DNA of 48,188 bases. It comes from Selaginella moellendorffii. Its lineage: Eukaryota; Streptophyta; Lycopodiopsida; Selaginellales; Selaginellaceae. The stretch spans positions 420,072 to 468,259 of the forward strand of contig NW_003314362.1 in NCBI RefSeq assembly GCF_000143415.4, in the 5' to 3' direction. Of the stretch, positions 9,695-21,644 are shown one piece after another. The notes beneath the pieces are model-generated. The model made no database searches and had not been told where the DNA came from. It saw only the letters and a program-made list of their open reading frames with translations. Positions within the stretch are counted from its first letter, which is position 1. The number at the start of each line of letters is the position of its first letter. The position numbers and the translations under genes are program-made.

Positions 9695-10560
9695 ATGTTG
9701 CCACCTTTGAAATGTATCCTCCTGCCCAGAGTTGGTCCCAAGAGCATCGACGACATGGAAAACACTCGTTTAGCTTTTGCAAGATTGTCTTGATTGCAAA
9801 GTGTATTGGCAAGGAGACAAGGTTTCTTTGAGGGATTGAGTCAAAAACATATTTCACCGCACTGGGCATTTGCTCGGAGCATTCCAGTCCACCCCATAAC
9901 ATCGTGCTGTGGCAGTCTCTCATATATGCCTCTCGCAAGATTAGTGCAGCCATGCTGCGCAAAAGAGTTGACAGGTGTTGCCCATGACACGGAATCTCTC
10001 TGCGTCATCCTCGCAAAGAACTTTTGTGCTTGCATCCGCAGCGATCATAGAGTTCCGTAGAACTGGATTGCTCAGTATTTTTGTGTGTGAGAATCATGAT
10101 CTCGTTCCATCCTGACAACAGCTTCTTTGCTTCGAGAATCACATTCCACGACACAGAGTCTCTCAGGCATGTTTTCAAATTGGTTTCTAGCCTCGCTAAT
10201 CATTCCAGCTTTCGCAAATAGCATTCATGCAAACTACGTGCCACTCTGGAATTCGATAAAAAACAAGCCTCGCTACGTGAATTTGCCGGCTTTGGGCATT
10301 TGCTGAAAGAAGCGCATTCATTCTTCCCGGGCATGGACTCCAAGACGCGCTTGGCCTCGTGAAGCTGCTGGTTGTGAATGTAGGCCTGGAGTGTCGATTT
10401 CCCGCTGGGATTCCTGCGGTCCAGTGTCGATCGACAGAGGGATTCCATCCGTGGTCTCGAATGCGTCCAGAGCACGAGGGATTCTTCGCCAGGTGACGCC
10501 CAAGATCCAAGCGTTCCAGGCAACTACATTCTCGCCTCAACCAGGCAGCCAGACATGCCC
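9695..10560 (-). pseudogene. Decayed PPR gene, minus strand
   Basis: PPR motifs recur on the minus strand in shifting frames. Bases 9841-10035 give KFFARMTQRDSVSWATPV, then a motif ending in YERLPQHDVMGWT and FDSIPQRNLVS. Bases 9700-9822 continue with DNLAKAKRVFSM. Bases 10200-10540 give LHEAKRVLESMPGKN. Frameshifts between motifs rule out a product. The relic crosses the edge of the 9.8 kb duplication at 9821, which fixes copy 1 as the ancestral arrangement at that end. Confidence 0.7.
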
Positions 10561-11007
10561 ATCAAGCTGCAAGGAACGTAGAGATCACTGTGCTGCTTGG
10601 CTCTCTGCGAGGCTTGCGCTCCTTGATTCCCTCCACTCGGGCACAATGGAGCTTGTTCCTGGAAGCCATTCTAGTCTTGCTCGCTTGCCTGAGCCCAGCA
10701 GCGCCTTCCATGGTTAGCACGCTTATGGAACAATATCCTTGTGGAGCGGATCAACGCTGCCTTTGTGCCCGTGCTCGCAGTGCACAAAGGGCTCGAGTTT
10801 TAGTTCCATCTCGATAAACAATAAGTTTGTTTTCCAGGTGATTAGATTCTGGAGATAAACAATAGGCAGCGCAAAACTTTTGAGAAGAGAAAGCTGTTCT
10901 CTCTCCCAAGTCTTAGAATTTTCTCTCCCGGATCGACGACGCTGTCGAGAGAATCTGGAGCACAGCAGCGATTCTCGCAGTTTGAAACGAAAAAGTCGTG
11001 AAACTCG

Positions 11008-11397
11008 TCACGATATCTCAATAGCTTCTTGTTCTTGCTCAAGTTCCTCGAAAAACTCTTCGAGCGCTCTCTCGTCTCCTGCCCGAGTAGCAAGGCCGAT
11101 GGCACGGGTCCATAGCCACCAGGCAGCGTACGTGTTGGCCAGAAGCATGCACGACTGCGTCTTCTTGTCTGGAGCGAAATGGTTGATGTAGTTTGTCACC
11201 CGCAGTGCTCGAGCGATGTCGCTGTGCGTTTTGCAGGCACTCGGCTCGAACGGCATGTTGCAAATCATATCCTCGGCGATTTCCAAACGCCCCGCTCTTC
11301 CCAGAACGTCGAGGAAGCAACCATAGCACTCGTTTGCAAAGCTAACTCCATAGTCCCCTATTATACAAAGAAAGCCAAACCAGTCAGTCAGCCCCAC
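11008..11397 (-). pseudogene. PPR C-terminal fragment
   Basis: This 129-codon open stretch encodes the last PPR motif and E-type tail: YGCFLDVLGRAGRLEIAEDM, then NMPFEPSA.KTHSDIARAL, then CMLLANTYAAW. It has no upstream PPR motifs in frame and abuts the RING-E3 fragment, so it is probably a relic. It is distinct from the PPR relic at 9695-10560: the C-terminus here lies upstream, in the reading direction, of those internal motifs. Confidence 0.65.
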
Positions 11398-11404
11398 ACC
11401 ATCG

Positions 11405-11734
11405 CCACCGCGTCCTGCTCGCTCAGATCCATTGACAAGCTTAGCTCCCTAGCACTGAGCTTGAGCTTGCAAACTTCCTGCTCCAGCTTGTGTATCTCGT
11501 CCCTGTGAGCCCGCAAGTCCGCCTCGGACTTCCTCTGTATCCTTTCCACTCTTTGCTTGGCCGCCGCTTCGGCTTTCTCCCTGGCTAGTTTCTCGGCCTC
11601 CAAACGCAAGAGTGCCTCGTCTTTGGCCTTCTTGTCTTGCCTGCTCCTACCCTGTGTAGTGTTCATGGAAGTTAACACATGAATGCGAGGGAAGTATATG
11701 CGTACCTCGGCTTGGTGCTGGGACTCTTGTATTT
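11405..11734 (-). pseudogene. Fragment of an RF4/MIP1-type RING E3 ligase (coiled-coil part)
   Basis: Two exon-like pieces join in frame: 11706-11734 (ending QHQAE before a GTACGC donor) and a piece starting at 11651 after a TACACAG acceptor. The second encodes DKKAKDEALLRLEAEKLARE, then KAEAAAKQRVERIQRKSEAD and HRDEIHKLEQEVCKLKLS. This charged coiled coil recalls the segment before the RING finger in the plant RF4/RF298/MIP1 family of putative E3 ligases. No RING cysteines follow, and the frame stops at 11388, so it is a fragment. Family assignment is from memory of the motif. Confidence 0.5.
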
Positions 11735-11839
11735 CTGATGTATATGGTCAATCCACCTGTCGCGCAAACAGGTTTGCAGCTCTTTTCTCTCTTTACACTG
11801 CCTTTGTGTCCTTTCACTGCTCTTTTGATCCCTTTGACA

Positions 11840-12323
11840 GAGTGCCAACTCCGACATCCAGGTGACGGCGTCCTTGAATTGGACCCCCTGGAAGAGCGGC
11901 AGACGCCTTGGGAGCCTTCCACAAGATGGAAGATTGAGATGTTTTCTCGTGGAACATTGCGACGGCGGCATTTGCCCGATGCGAGAAGCGGTGGCACTCA
12001 TGCTTCTTCATTCAACGCCTCAGATCCACGCGGTATTCGTCGCCGCTGGCCTAAGATAATGAGCTCGCATTTGCCCCACTGGTCTCCCACGAGGTTCTGC
12101 CAGCCAGCTCCTGCAAGCTTTCGCCCAGGATCTTGGGAAGCTGAAAGCTGAGGCACACAAGCAAGTACCGCAGAATCTCCATCGCCACAGTGCTGCTCAA
12201 CGTCTACGGCAAGCTCACGCCACGATCAGCAGCCGCACTTTCCATACATTTCCATGACGAGATTAGCGAGGCCGCTGGAGACGATTTCCTCCCAGAGATC
12301 TGTGCTCACCGACCGCATCCTTG
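11840..12323. pseudogene. Scrambled PPR fragment, second copy
   Basis: Same mosaic of forward and inverted PPR pieces as at 38-520, with one extra C near 12080. The identical joins show that the scrambling preceded the duplication. Confidence 0.75.
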
Positions 12324-12406
12324 ACAAGGCGTCCGCTCCTCATTCCTGCAAATCGGAAGGATAACTTACACACAAGCAATCGAGATTTATTCTTTCCTTT
12401 GCGTGA

Positions 12407-12918
12407 TCTTATGCGTGAAAGACTTTCCCTTCGAAACTCCTGTGCAATGGAGCAAGCACCAAAGGTGTGTTAGAGGGAAACCAAAATCAACGTTTTCTGG
12501 TGATCTTCTCATTCCAGGTATCTCGCAGAGCAGCTCTTCCAAGGGCCCGTCGTTGTATGCGACTATCAAAACGCGTTTCATAGCGATGATGGCCAGATGG
12601 CGGCATGCTAGTGCGCGAGGCGGGAAAAGGCTCCCTCCCACAAGCTCGCCGACCTGGAAGAAAAACACGACTTTCAAGAGCTCTGGCTTTGATTCTCCTG
12701 GGGAGCCAGATGCAAAGGTATGGGGATTTGAGAGTTTCGTAAGACCTCCGGGCCACTGAAATGGTGTGCTTGATTCTTGCAGGCTCGTATGTAGAAGAAC
12801 TACATACGAGTGGTACTGGATTGGCGACGATGGGATCGTGAAGCACTCTGGATTCGGGCTGGGATTTGAGAGGATGAGTAGAGAACATCGGGGATGTGAT
12901 ATTTCCTGGAAAGGCCAA
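12407..12918. pseudogene. Scrambled AsnRS fragment, second copy
   Basis: Same arrangement as 604-1115: plus-strand pieces (including the HSGFGLGFERM motif at about 12840-12878) flanking a minus-strand VGELVGGS exon piece. One base differs in the plus-strand piece (GTCGTTGTA for GTCTTTGTA). Confidence 0.65.
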
Positions 12919-13013
12919 TCAATGGATCACAACGTTGACAAGAGTATATGCTGATAAGTCACCGTCACGAAAGCTGTCACAGGAATATTCTTTAGGAGAT
13001 TTTCCTCATGGTA

Positions 13014-13811
13014 TTAATCGAAAAAGTTTATCGCCTCCACAAGGCTCTGAACACTCATGGCCTTTACTTTGGCCAAGGCGTTGGCGTCAGCAGCCAAGGA
13101 ATTACTGTTGAGTTTAGCGGTGAAGCTGGTGATGGTTATGGTGGCTTCCCAGGTGGTGATCTTCCCCGCCTTCTTTGTCATGGTGGCGTCCGCCCAATAC
13201 ATATTTAACTCCGGGTTTGTGGCTGGCGACCTGAAGGAGAAGAGCGTGTACAGCGCCCGAACACTAGTGTTGTCCTCGACGTGCGCAAACGTAGGGACGT
13301 GCAGCAGCGCCTTTTGCAAAGTCTTGGTAATCTGGTTAGCGGTCTCAGTGTCGTGGGTGCGCTGCAGGTAGTCGCTGACGTCTTTCCAGATCGTGTCGCA
13401 GCTGCCAGACATGTCCTCGCTGGCCGCTGCCGTGAGGTAAACATACTGCGGGAATGTGGTGACAAGCACTGTCAGAAACTGCTGGAAATGCTTGGCCTGT
13501 TGGCTGGCCTCGGCGGGATCGGTGATGAGCTTTGGAGAGTAGTGGGCGAGTTGCATTCCAACAGCCGTAAAAGTTGCCAAGGCGTGGACATGGAACCTTG
13601 GTAGCTTGTAAACCTCGGCATTTGCTCCAGGAAGAGGCGGGGCGTTCACAGCAATAGCTACAGGAATGTAGACATCTACATCAGTGGCCACATGAGCGTC
13701 AACATGCAGGAATCGTGCTCGAGAGACCGCCTTGGAGTTGGAGCTCACGTTCCTGAACACCTCTAAAGCGTGATTGAACTCATTGTTATTCATCAGCAAT
13801 GGCAGCGCCAT
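13014..13811 (-). CDS. Hypothetical protein, member A, second copy
   Basis: This 265-aa product is identical to that at 1211-2008 except for an arginine replacing lysine in the KLPKFHV stretch. The start is the ATG of MALPLLM, as in copy 1. Both copies retain an open frame and a TATA box, so both may be functional, or the duplication is too recent for decay. Confidence 0.8.
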   Translation of the reverse strand: MALPLLMNNNEFNHALEVFRNVSSNSKAVSRARFLHVDAHVATDVDVYIPVAIAVNAPPLPGANAEVYKLPRFHVHALATFTAVGMQLAHYSPKLITDPAEASQQAKHFQQFLTVLVTTFPQYVYLTAAASEDMSGSCDTIWKDVSDYLQRTHDTETANQITKTLQKALLHVPTFAHVEDNTSVRALYTLFSFRSPATNPELNMYWADATMTKKAGKITTWEATITITSFTAKLNSNSLAADANALAKVKAMSVQSLVEAINFFD

Positions 13812-13892
13812 GAATATAAAAGCGGGATAAAGAGCAGAGTGATCTAGAGACAACGAGAAAGGAGCGGATGTTCAGATGGGTAGTCATTCCAG

Positions 13893-13901
13893 CTTTATAT
13901 A
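13893..13901 (-). promoter_or_regulatory. TATA box of member A, second copy
   Basis: TATATAAAG on the minus strand, in the same position relative to the start codon as in copy 1. Confidence 0.55.
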
Positions 13902-13902
13902 C

Positions 13903-15376
13903 CACCAAGAGCTTGAGCATGCAAAAAACGATGTCAATTGCAATGAATGATCAAGGACATGGGGCCATCTTGAAGTTCCAAGGAATGACAGTGAAATATC
14001 ACTTTCTTAATAGAATGCTATACTTTTTGAGATTGCAAGATCATAGCTAGAACTATACATCAGCCTACGTACCCTTGCAAAAAAAACATATCATAAATCA
14101 TCAAGGACATGGCCCCAATATGGAATGACTGTGAAATATCACTTTTTTGACAGTTCTGCTATAGCAATGTTGAGATTGCAAGATCATAGCTGGTCCAGCA
14201 TGACATTTTTTTGTTTTGCAAGGGTACGTATGTCGTCAAGAGCTGGAATGACCCATTGCAATTGACAAGTAAGTATATACCCTTGCAAAAAAAAAATGTC
14301 ATGAATGATAAGGGACATGGTTTATATATAGGGCTTTAATTTCGACAACCTACTTGACAAAAGAGCCTTTAGTGGCTATTTTATCTCTATTTATCCCCCA
14401 AGGTTTTAATGATCCATGATGACAGTATATTTAAATATTATCTTATGATCACATGCGCTACATTAAAGATTGACAATGTAATATACAGCATGCTATACTT
14501 GTTGAGATTGCAAGGTCATAGCTACCAACCTATATACCCTTGCAAAAAACATTGTTATAAATTATCAAGGACATGTGGGCCCCAATCTTGAAACGAACAA
14601 GCGAGCAAACCTTATGCCAACCTCCCAACCCTTAAGGCGTTACAGCCTTATATCCCACAAGCCATAGAATATTTTAAAAATAATCCTATGGTTTCATGTC
14701 AAATCTTGCTTGGCATAACCAATACACCCTTAGCCCTCACAGAAATCATTAATTATGGCATTAGACCAGACAAGGGCTAGAAATGTACACCATCCAGCAT
14801 GACATTTTTTTTTTTGCAAAGGCTTTTTGCAAGGGTATGCACGTCCTCAAGAACTGGATGCAATTGACAAGTATGTACATACCCTAGCAAAATAAAAATA
14901 AAAATAAAAAATTGTGAATGGTCAAGGACATGGGTGGTCCCCAATTTTGACAACCTCAAGAGGTCAAATTCAGCTTCATTGTTGAGATTGCAAGATCATA
15001 GCTACCAACCTACATACCCTTGCAAAAAACATTGTCATAAATTATTAAGGACATGGGCGTAGAGCTGCTACAAGTGGGCCCCAATCTCACTTATAGGAAA
15101 TGATGGTGAAACATCACTTTCTTATCACTTTAGGGTGTCCTGACAAATATTAATGGTTGCCTCTGGCATAATTAATTATTTCTAAATCATTAATTATGGC
15201 ATCTAGGTCCAGACAAGGGCTAGAACTGTACACCAACCTATGTGGTCCATCTTTTTATTTTTTGCAAGGGTACGTACGTCGTCAATAGCTGGAATGACCG
15301 CTCTGCCCTTGACGAGTACATGCAAAACAAATGTGTCATGAATGATCAAGGACATGAGCTTAAAGAATGACGGTGC
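13903..15376. repeat. Diverged repeats between members A and B, second copy
   Basis: Same set of degenerate direct and inverted elements as 2100-3560. A 13-base insertion near 15231 ('acaccaacctatg'-like) restores wording seen in other repeat units, so copy 1 probably lost it. Confidence 0.7.
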
Positions 15377-15521
15377 ATGCTATAAGCATGCCTAGAGTAT
15401 ACCAATGCAATTTTGTTTTCAGTCTCTGCAAATGGACTCACTTTTATTATGCAGCACAGATCTGGCTGTTGATAATGTCACATGTTCAAAGTTGACATAC
15501 TACCAAATTCTGAGCTCCAGC

Positions 15522-15528
15522 TATAAAG
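15522..15528 (+). promoter_or_regulatory. TATA box of member B, second copy
   Basis: TATAAAG 223 bases upstream of the start at 15751, as in copy 1. Confidence 0.5.
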
Positions 15529-15750
15529 ATCCCAGTGATCCATCACGGTTAACACCAAGGCCTGTTATTTGATCTCCTTTCACGTCCAGCAATTGTGTGT
15601 TCAGTCTTTCTTTCCCCTCTCAAACCTTATTCTCACAAGTGTGCTTCTGCAGGTAGATCTTGAACAATTCCCTCTTTGCAGGAGAGCAACTCTTCTATTG
15701 ACTTTCTTCTCTTTCTCAGTCAAGCTCGAGCAGGCCACAAGAGCAGAACA

Positions 15751-16590
15751 ATGGGAAGCCTACCACAGCTTCTCAGTGAGGACGAGGCTCGACACAACCT
15801 ACAGGTTTTCACTAAGTCTGCCATGATTTCAAAAGCTCGCAGCTACATCCGCTCATCTCAACCCCTGTCAGTAGTGATAGAAGTACCGACAAATAATGAC
15901 ATTGTTGCACCTGGGGCCGAAGTTGTGAATGGTCCTGATGACACTGCGTCGTCACAGCTGGAGTTCTACAGAAACCCCAAGTACCACACTGACGTCCTTG
16001 CCACCTTTATTGCCACAGCGATGTCTATTGCTAAATATGTTCCACTACTGACGGAGCTTACAGACCAGGCCAACAAACAATCGGAGGATTTTGCCAAATT
16101 CCTCCAGATCCTGGTGTCCACTTTCCCGCAGTATGTTAAGTTTGCAGGAGCAAGCAGCATCGCCATCGAGAACAAGTCAAGTTATAATCAGTTACTGTCA
16201 ACGGTGCATGACTTCATACAGGAGACTGCTATTGACCCGTCTAAAGCTGGTGCGGGCGTGATCCAAATGATCAAGAATGCAACCCATGCCATGGATTCTA
16301 CAGTAGAAGGCAGCTACAGGCGTTCACTCTATACTTCATATTCTTTCCAGGGCCGTGCTCGCAATCCCCAAACGACAATGTACTGGAGTAGTGTCAACTT
16401 GGAGAGGAACCGCAGCGGCAAGACTACGTGTGTGTCTGCTGAGCTGAAGATCGTCCGCTTTACCGTTGAGGTCATCAGTAATTCCGTGATTGCTGATGCT
16501 CATATCCTGGCAGAGGCAAAGGGCCGGGCAGCCCAGGAGATTGCGGATATCATAAATGGACATATAAATCCGTCCAAGGACAATCATTAG
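15751..16590 (+). CDS. Hypothetical protein, member B, second copy
   Basis: This 279-aa product appears identical to that of 3935-4774. The start is the ATG in context AACAATGGG. Family is unrecognised. See the first copy for motifs shared with member A. Confidence 0.82.
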   Translation: MGSLPQLLSEDEARHNLQVFTKSAMISKARSYIRSSQPLSVVIEVPTNNDIVAPGAEVVNGPDDTASSQLEFYRNPKYHTDVLATFIATAMSIAKYVPLLTELTDQANKQSEDFAKFLQILVSTFPQYVKFAGASSIAIENKSSYNQLLSTVHDFIQETAIDPSKAGAGVIQMIKNATHAMDSTVEGSYRRSLYTSYSFQGRARNPQTTMYWSSVNLERNRSGKTTCVSAELKIVRFTVEVISNSVIADAHILAEAKGRAAQEIADIINGHINPSKDNH

Positions 16591-17268
16591 AGAGCTCTGT
16601 TGGGGCCGTAAGCCAAATGATAATGAATGGAAATTTGCTCTAAGTATATAGGTATATGGGAAGTATGTAAAAGGAAAATTGGTAATAAAAAAGTCCATAA
16701 ATATTATTAGATGCAGTGATTAAAAAATTAATTAAGAGATCCATAAATATTTAAGTTACAAAGGTGTGAGTGGGTGACCACTCCAAGGTGGATTATAGTT
16801 TCAACACAAGCTTTATCATAGTGGATACTCTACAAGGTTGTTGCACAGTTTGTTGAAGCAGGACAATATTGCTTCCCTCTGCTCTTCTTGGCATAAAAAC
16901 TTTTTGGACCAATATTCAGTTTATTTAGCATTTTACCAGGAAACTTTACATGTAATTTTCTCTCCCTTATTAAATTTGCCATCGTGAAATAATAGGTAAA
17001 GCATTAAATTAGTGGCTACCAGATTATTTGGGTATGATATGTTGTTTCTCAAACTCATCCATAGTAAACACATGTGGTTTTTTATTTGCAACGCAAGACT
17101 CTTCAAGTTAATTCCACCACTGAAGACTCGTATCTCGCAAAACCATTGGAATAACCATTAAAGCCTTTGCATCTAGAGCTCTTTAGGCAGCCAAAAACTT
17201 CTTCACATCAGCTAGTCAAGCTAAACATTTATCCACACCACCATCACTGAAAAAGTTACAATCATAAG
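16591..17268. other. AT-rich spacer, second copy
   Basis: Duplicate of 4775-5452. I see no gene. Confidence 0.6.
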
Positions 17269-17521
17269 TCAATCCACTAAGGAAGGCTTCCTTAAAGCAC
17301 CACCACCACTAGCCTTGAGTACCTCAACACACTCTACCATTGTAACCATCATGCCATGCATCTCCTTTCGCAACTCATGCACAACATCATGGATAGTCCA
17401 AACCCCCATAGCTTTGTCAGCTCCACCACTGACACCACTTTTGTCATTAGAACTCCAACATTCCTCTTGGTTGGCCATTGCAACCAACTCCTCTAATACC
17501 ATTGCACTAAATAGCAAAAAT
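17269..17521 (-). pseudogene. Retroelement-like remnant, left, second copy
   Basis: Duplicate of 5453-5705. The open frame with the VWTIHDVVHEL and KEMHGMM motifs is kept. Confidence 0.4.
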
Positions 17522-18400
17522 AAAGAGGCCTAGCCCTAGTCAAAGATACACTTCCTCTTTAGATTATTCACCACCCAACCACCTTCAAGCTATCTCAAAA
17601 GCTTGACCGCACTGCCACCGCCATTGTGAGCTTTTAAGGTAAGATAAATCCCCTATAGCCTTGAGCTTACCTTTGACTCACGTTGACCATGTGGTCAAAA
17701 TTGGTACATAACAACCTTCCTTTCAGATTCCGAGGTGGAGAGTGAGGTGCATATGCCATGACCCTTAGGCAATAGTGTTTCTTCCCAAGGTCCCAAAGTG
17801 TGCAACACACCTAAAGACTTGGGATGTTAAAGTGGTCTATGAACAAGTTTTGTGGAACCTTGGGAAGTTAGGATCCTAGAGGCTTGGAATGCTTGGTTTG
17901 CTTGTGCATGAGAGGCTTCAATACCAAATTGTAAACCATAAATTTTTTCAAGCAAATTATTGACTCATTTCTATCCTTAATTCTAGCAAAGAATAAAAGC
18001 AGATCACTTAGTGATAGCTATGCCAGAGCAAAACCCTTCCCAGGAACTTAGGACTTAAAGTTCAACTACATTTCCCATCAATCCACCACCTTCACTTTAG
18101 CTATAGATAAGATCCCTTTGCCAAGGTCCACTTCTAGGTACCACTGTCTACTGGATCCTTACTCGCTTAGCTAGTTATTACATACATACAAGAGTGTTAG
18201 CCATTTCTCAGTAATTTCCTCAATTGCTCTCCCAAACCCATACTATAGTGGAGGACAAGCCTCTTATGGAACAAGAACCGATGGAGGAACCTATGGATGA
18301 GGTTTTGGTGCTGGAGGAGGATCCTAGTGAGGAGACCTCTAGGCAAGAATTGAGTGGTGAGGCTCCTTCCTCCATTGGTATCAAAGGGAGGTTGGTTGTG

Positions 18401-18651
18401 ATGGCTGACCAATAGAAATGCTAGAATCCTAATGACGAAGGTGGTCACAATAGTGGAACTAATGAAGCTACAGAGGTTTGGATTACCCATGATGTTTTGT
18501 ATAAGCTGCAAGCCCTCAACAAAAATTAGCAAGAGATGCAAGAGAAGATGCATGGCATAATGACTATGATGGGAGAGTGTGTTGAGATACTCAAGGTTGG
18601 TGGTGGTGGTGCTTCAAGGAAGTCTTCTTTGGTGGATGTAGCACATGTGGT
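18401..18651 (+). pseudogene. Retroelement-like remnant, right, second copy
   Basis: Duplicate of 6585-6835, with the same in-frame stops. Confidence 0.4.
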
Positions 18652-19156
18652 TTTCACCCTTTATCCTATACTATAGGATAATTATGAAGTGGACCCTAAA
18701 CCCTTTATATGCTACATATCATATACCACATGTCTAAGGATAGTGGAGTAGAATTTGAGTTTCAAGTGGGCCACTAAATGAAAGAATGGAGCCAAACTTC
18801 CAAAGTTACAACCAAGGAACGAAAAAACTGAAACACGGTGCAACTCTTGAGTGTTCAACCTAAAAAGTAAAGGGACAAGAGTACGGAGCAATATAAGAAC
18901 AGTCCTAAAGCATCTAATATTCCAATGCTAGGACCAACATACAAAACGAAGCTAAACAGAGTCTAGCGCTATTTTAGTATACTGATGGCCTAACACGAGG
19001 ATATGGGTACCATGGTATGAAACTTGGGCTTAGACCCAAGCCAAATGCAAAACAAAGACATGCATGCAAATAGGAGTTAAAATATACTTCACGTTGGTCA
19101 GCCACACTTAATCTACCCACTATCCTTATTATACATTTGGAACCCCCCCGTTGAGG
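18646..19156. repeat. Dispersed repeat, copy 2
   Basis: Duplicate of 6830-7340; a third, diverged copy lies at 46550-46990. Confidence 0.65.
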
Positions 19157-21366
19157 AATGCACACTTTGGGCTTTCACCCCTAGTCTCTTTTAATACCAA
19201 GAGTTAGTCTTTGGAATAAGTTTGAAATATACTAAATATGGAATGGTGCTAAATTACAAATTTGGATATAGAACTAACACCATTGTGTTTAGGACAATCT
19301 TTACATTTTATAAATATGCCAAATTAACAAATCTAGACACTTTCCATAAATAGCAAATGGGACCGAAATGAAACTAACATAAGAGGCATAATAACGAGGG
19401 TGTTTAGTAAACATAGTAAATTATTATTTAACAAATATTGAGGGACCAAACTCAATATAGGGTGTTATTTTTTTATTAAACAAGTATATAACTCGATGAT
19501 GTGAGTTTAATATTTAGGTCTTGTGAAGGCAAGTTAAAGTTGCTCTACGACTAATAATTTTGTGTAAACTTCATTAAGGACTATTAACACTTCCTTTACT
19601 CGATGATAATTTAGTAATGATGGGCTTATTTTACCAAATAGTGTTGCAAAGGATTGTGTTATGGGTTTATATGGTTTTTCCATGTTAGCGTATCAACTCT
19701 ATCTCTGTCAATATCATTTGGTTGCATTTATTTTGTGATGTTGGATTACATTAAGTTTTAAATGTGGTGAATCCTTCCTTGATATCTGTTATTTGTAGGT
19801 AAGTATTGTTGAAAAATTAGTCTCAAATACTGAGTAAGGTATCTTTGACTTTGGTTAGCTTGGTTGCTAAAGGATTTAAAGTAGTGATTCATTCTTGCTT
19901 TCTTTTAGTTTTATTCTGATATTGATAGCATTGAAGTGATGCTTTATCATTGACATTGTTGATGTTGAGATTCACAAGATTGATATTGAGTTTCGCTAGT
20001 TTTAATGTAAATAGTATTAATGATTTAGTTATAGCTTTGTGTTATTGGCATTCATATATTTGCGAGCTAGTAACTATATTATCATTCAAACAAACTGAGT
20101 AGCAAGTTGAGTTAATTGTATTCTAGATAACATTGTTTAGTAGGGGTTGAGATTTGGCTTTTCCTTGAAAAGTGATTTATGGACTATACTAGTTTTACGA
20201 GAGGAAAAGTTAGTGATCGATATTAAAGTTGGTTTTTTGTTAGATTTGAGTTGAGAATAAATCGATCATCGATAATTCTTTTTGTGTTTGTTATAAAGTG
20301 AGCTACATTTTATAGAATATAGATTCATGGAAGATTGGTTTGGTAATGACTTATTTAGCATAACTTTATTATGCTTATATTTTAGATTGATGCAAACATG
20401 CTTTTCATTAGCTTTGGCATCATAAATTTAGCTTTTTGACGTGTTGAGGAAGATATTGTGGGTTGTACCGTGATTTTTTCTTTAACATTGACATTAGTTC
20501 ATGCAAGATTTGTGACCATGATTAAGTGAGACTTGGCTATAGATTTCTTCGAACTTTTAATTCTTTAAGTTTTATGTTCATTATTCCATTTGTTAAAAGT
20601 TTTTGGGGAAGGCATTTTGGCTTATTATCTTCAATATTAAAGCTAGTATTTTGCATCTAGCAATCATTAGTGATGATTGACTATCATTCAAGCTAATTAA
20701 TTATCCTTGACAAAGTTTTGCTTAATTGTTGTTAATATAGAATGATTTGTCCTTTTTCGGGATAGTGGATTGACCAGGACTTGTGACCATGATGTTGTTA
20801 CTTGTTTGTGATCTGCTAGAGGTTTACATCCAAATAAGGAAATGATCGTATTATTGTTCTTTCAAGTTTTTCAGACAGCTGATACATTTTCTTTCCTTGA
20901 CTTCCTCATCTATACTGACGTTGATATTGTTGTTGTTATTACTTTTGTTCTTGCCTATTTGATTATACATCTTTGGAGAGTTCCTCAAAGACCTGAACAT
21001 GGTCAGCATCAATCTCCCGAAAATCCTCAAAGACAGCCTAATCTCCAATGGTAGGATACAGATCAAATCCTGAATTCTGTTGACAGCATTAGCATCCAAA
21101 GACAACATTAGCATCAACTACCCCTTCTGCCTGAGGTAGACACAACACATTCTGAAAAGTGGCAAACACAAAAAGTAGAAACACCAAAGCAGCCTGGCTT
21201 AAATGCATTAGTGTTTAAATGCAGTAATTCATACATTAATATATCAAGAGAGTGATTACGATTGATGATCTTGCTGTGGTCTATGTATGGCCCCGCTACA
21301 GATTTGCAAGACCCTAGCCAAAGCAAAAGCAAAGGAATTACATGGCAATATAGTGCTAAGACCACT
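19157..21366. other. AT-rich DNA, second copy
   Basis: Duplicate of 7341-9543. I see no gene. Confidence 0.6.
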
Positions 21367-21492
21367 TCATCTATCGATGCTGTTGAGCTTGGTGTGCTGG
21401 AACACCTCAAATTCCTTCCAGGAGTCAATTAAGTCACACAACGTTTGTATCTTCCCCTGAATTTCATCGTCCATCCTGTGATACCAATCACC
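21367..21492 (-). pseudogene. Isolated terminal-exon-like fragment, second copy
   Basis: Duplicate of 9544-9669, with the same acceptor and open frame; the C-terminus reads NSIDR instead of NSIYR. Confidence 0.35.
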
Positions 21493-21644
21493 CTAAACCA
21501 ACACCAGAAACATCAAGATGTTGCCACCTTTGAAATGTATCCTCCTGCCTAGAGTTGGTCCCAAGAGCATCGATGACATGGAAAACACTCATTTAGCTTT
21601 TGCAAGATTGTCTTGATTGCAAAGTGTATTGGCAAAGAGACAAG

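Larger units (their letters stand above)
22..9821. repeat. Direct duplication of 9.8 kb, copy 1
   Basis: This segment is repeated almost base for base at 11824-21644. Homology starts at the TTTGATCCCTTTGACAGAG stretch and stops after GGAGACAAG at 9821; the flanks on both sides differ. The offset is 11802 at the left end. It rises to 11803 after a 1-base indel near 277, to 11816 after a 13-base indel near 3428, and to 11823 after a small rearrangement near 9530. Otherwise I see only scattered substitutions. The right boundary lies inside a minus-strand PPR relic that continues into the unique spacer, so copy 1 keeps the original junction there and copy 2 is truncated. Confidence 0.95.
11824..21644. 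repeat. Direct duplication of 9.8 kb, copy 2
   Basis: This is the second copy of 22-9821, with the same gene order and orientation. It is truncated on the right after AGAGACAAG at 21644, where AT-rich DNA unlike copy 1 begins. Differences from copy 1 include a one-residue change in member A (K to R), a 13-base insertion near 15231 and a changed patch near 21345. Confidence 0.95.
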
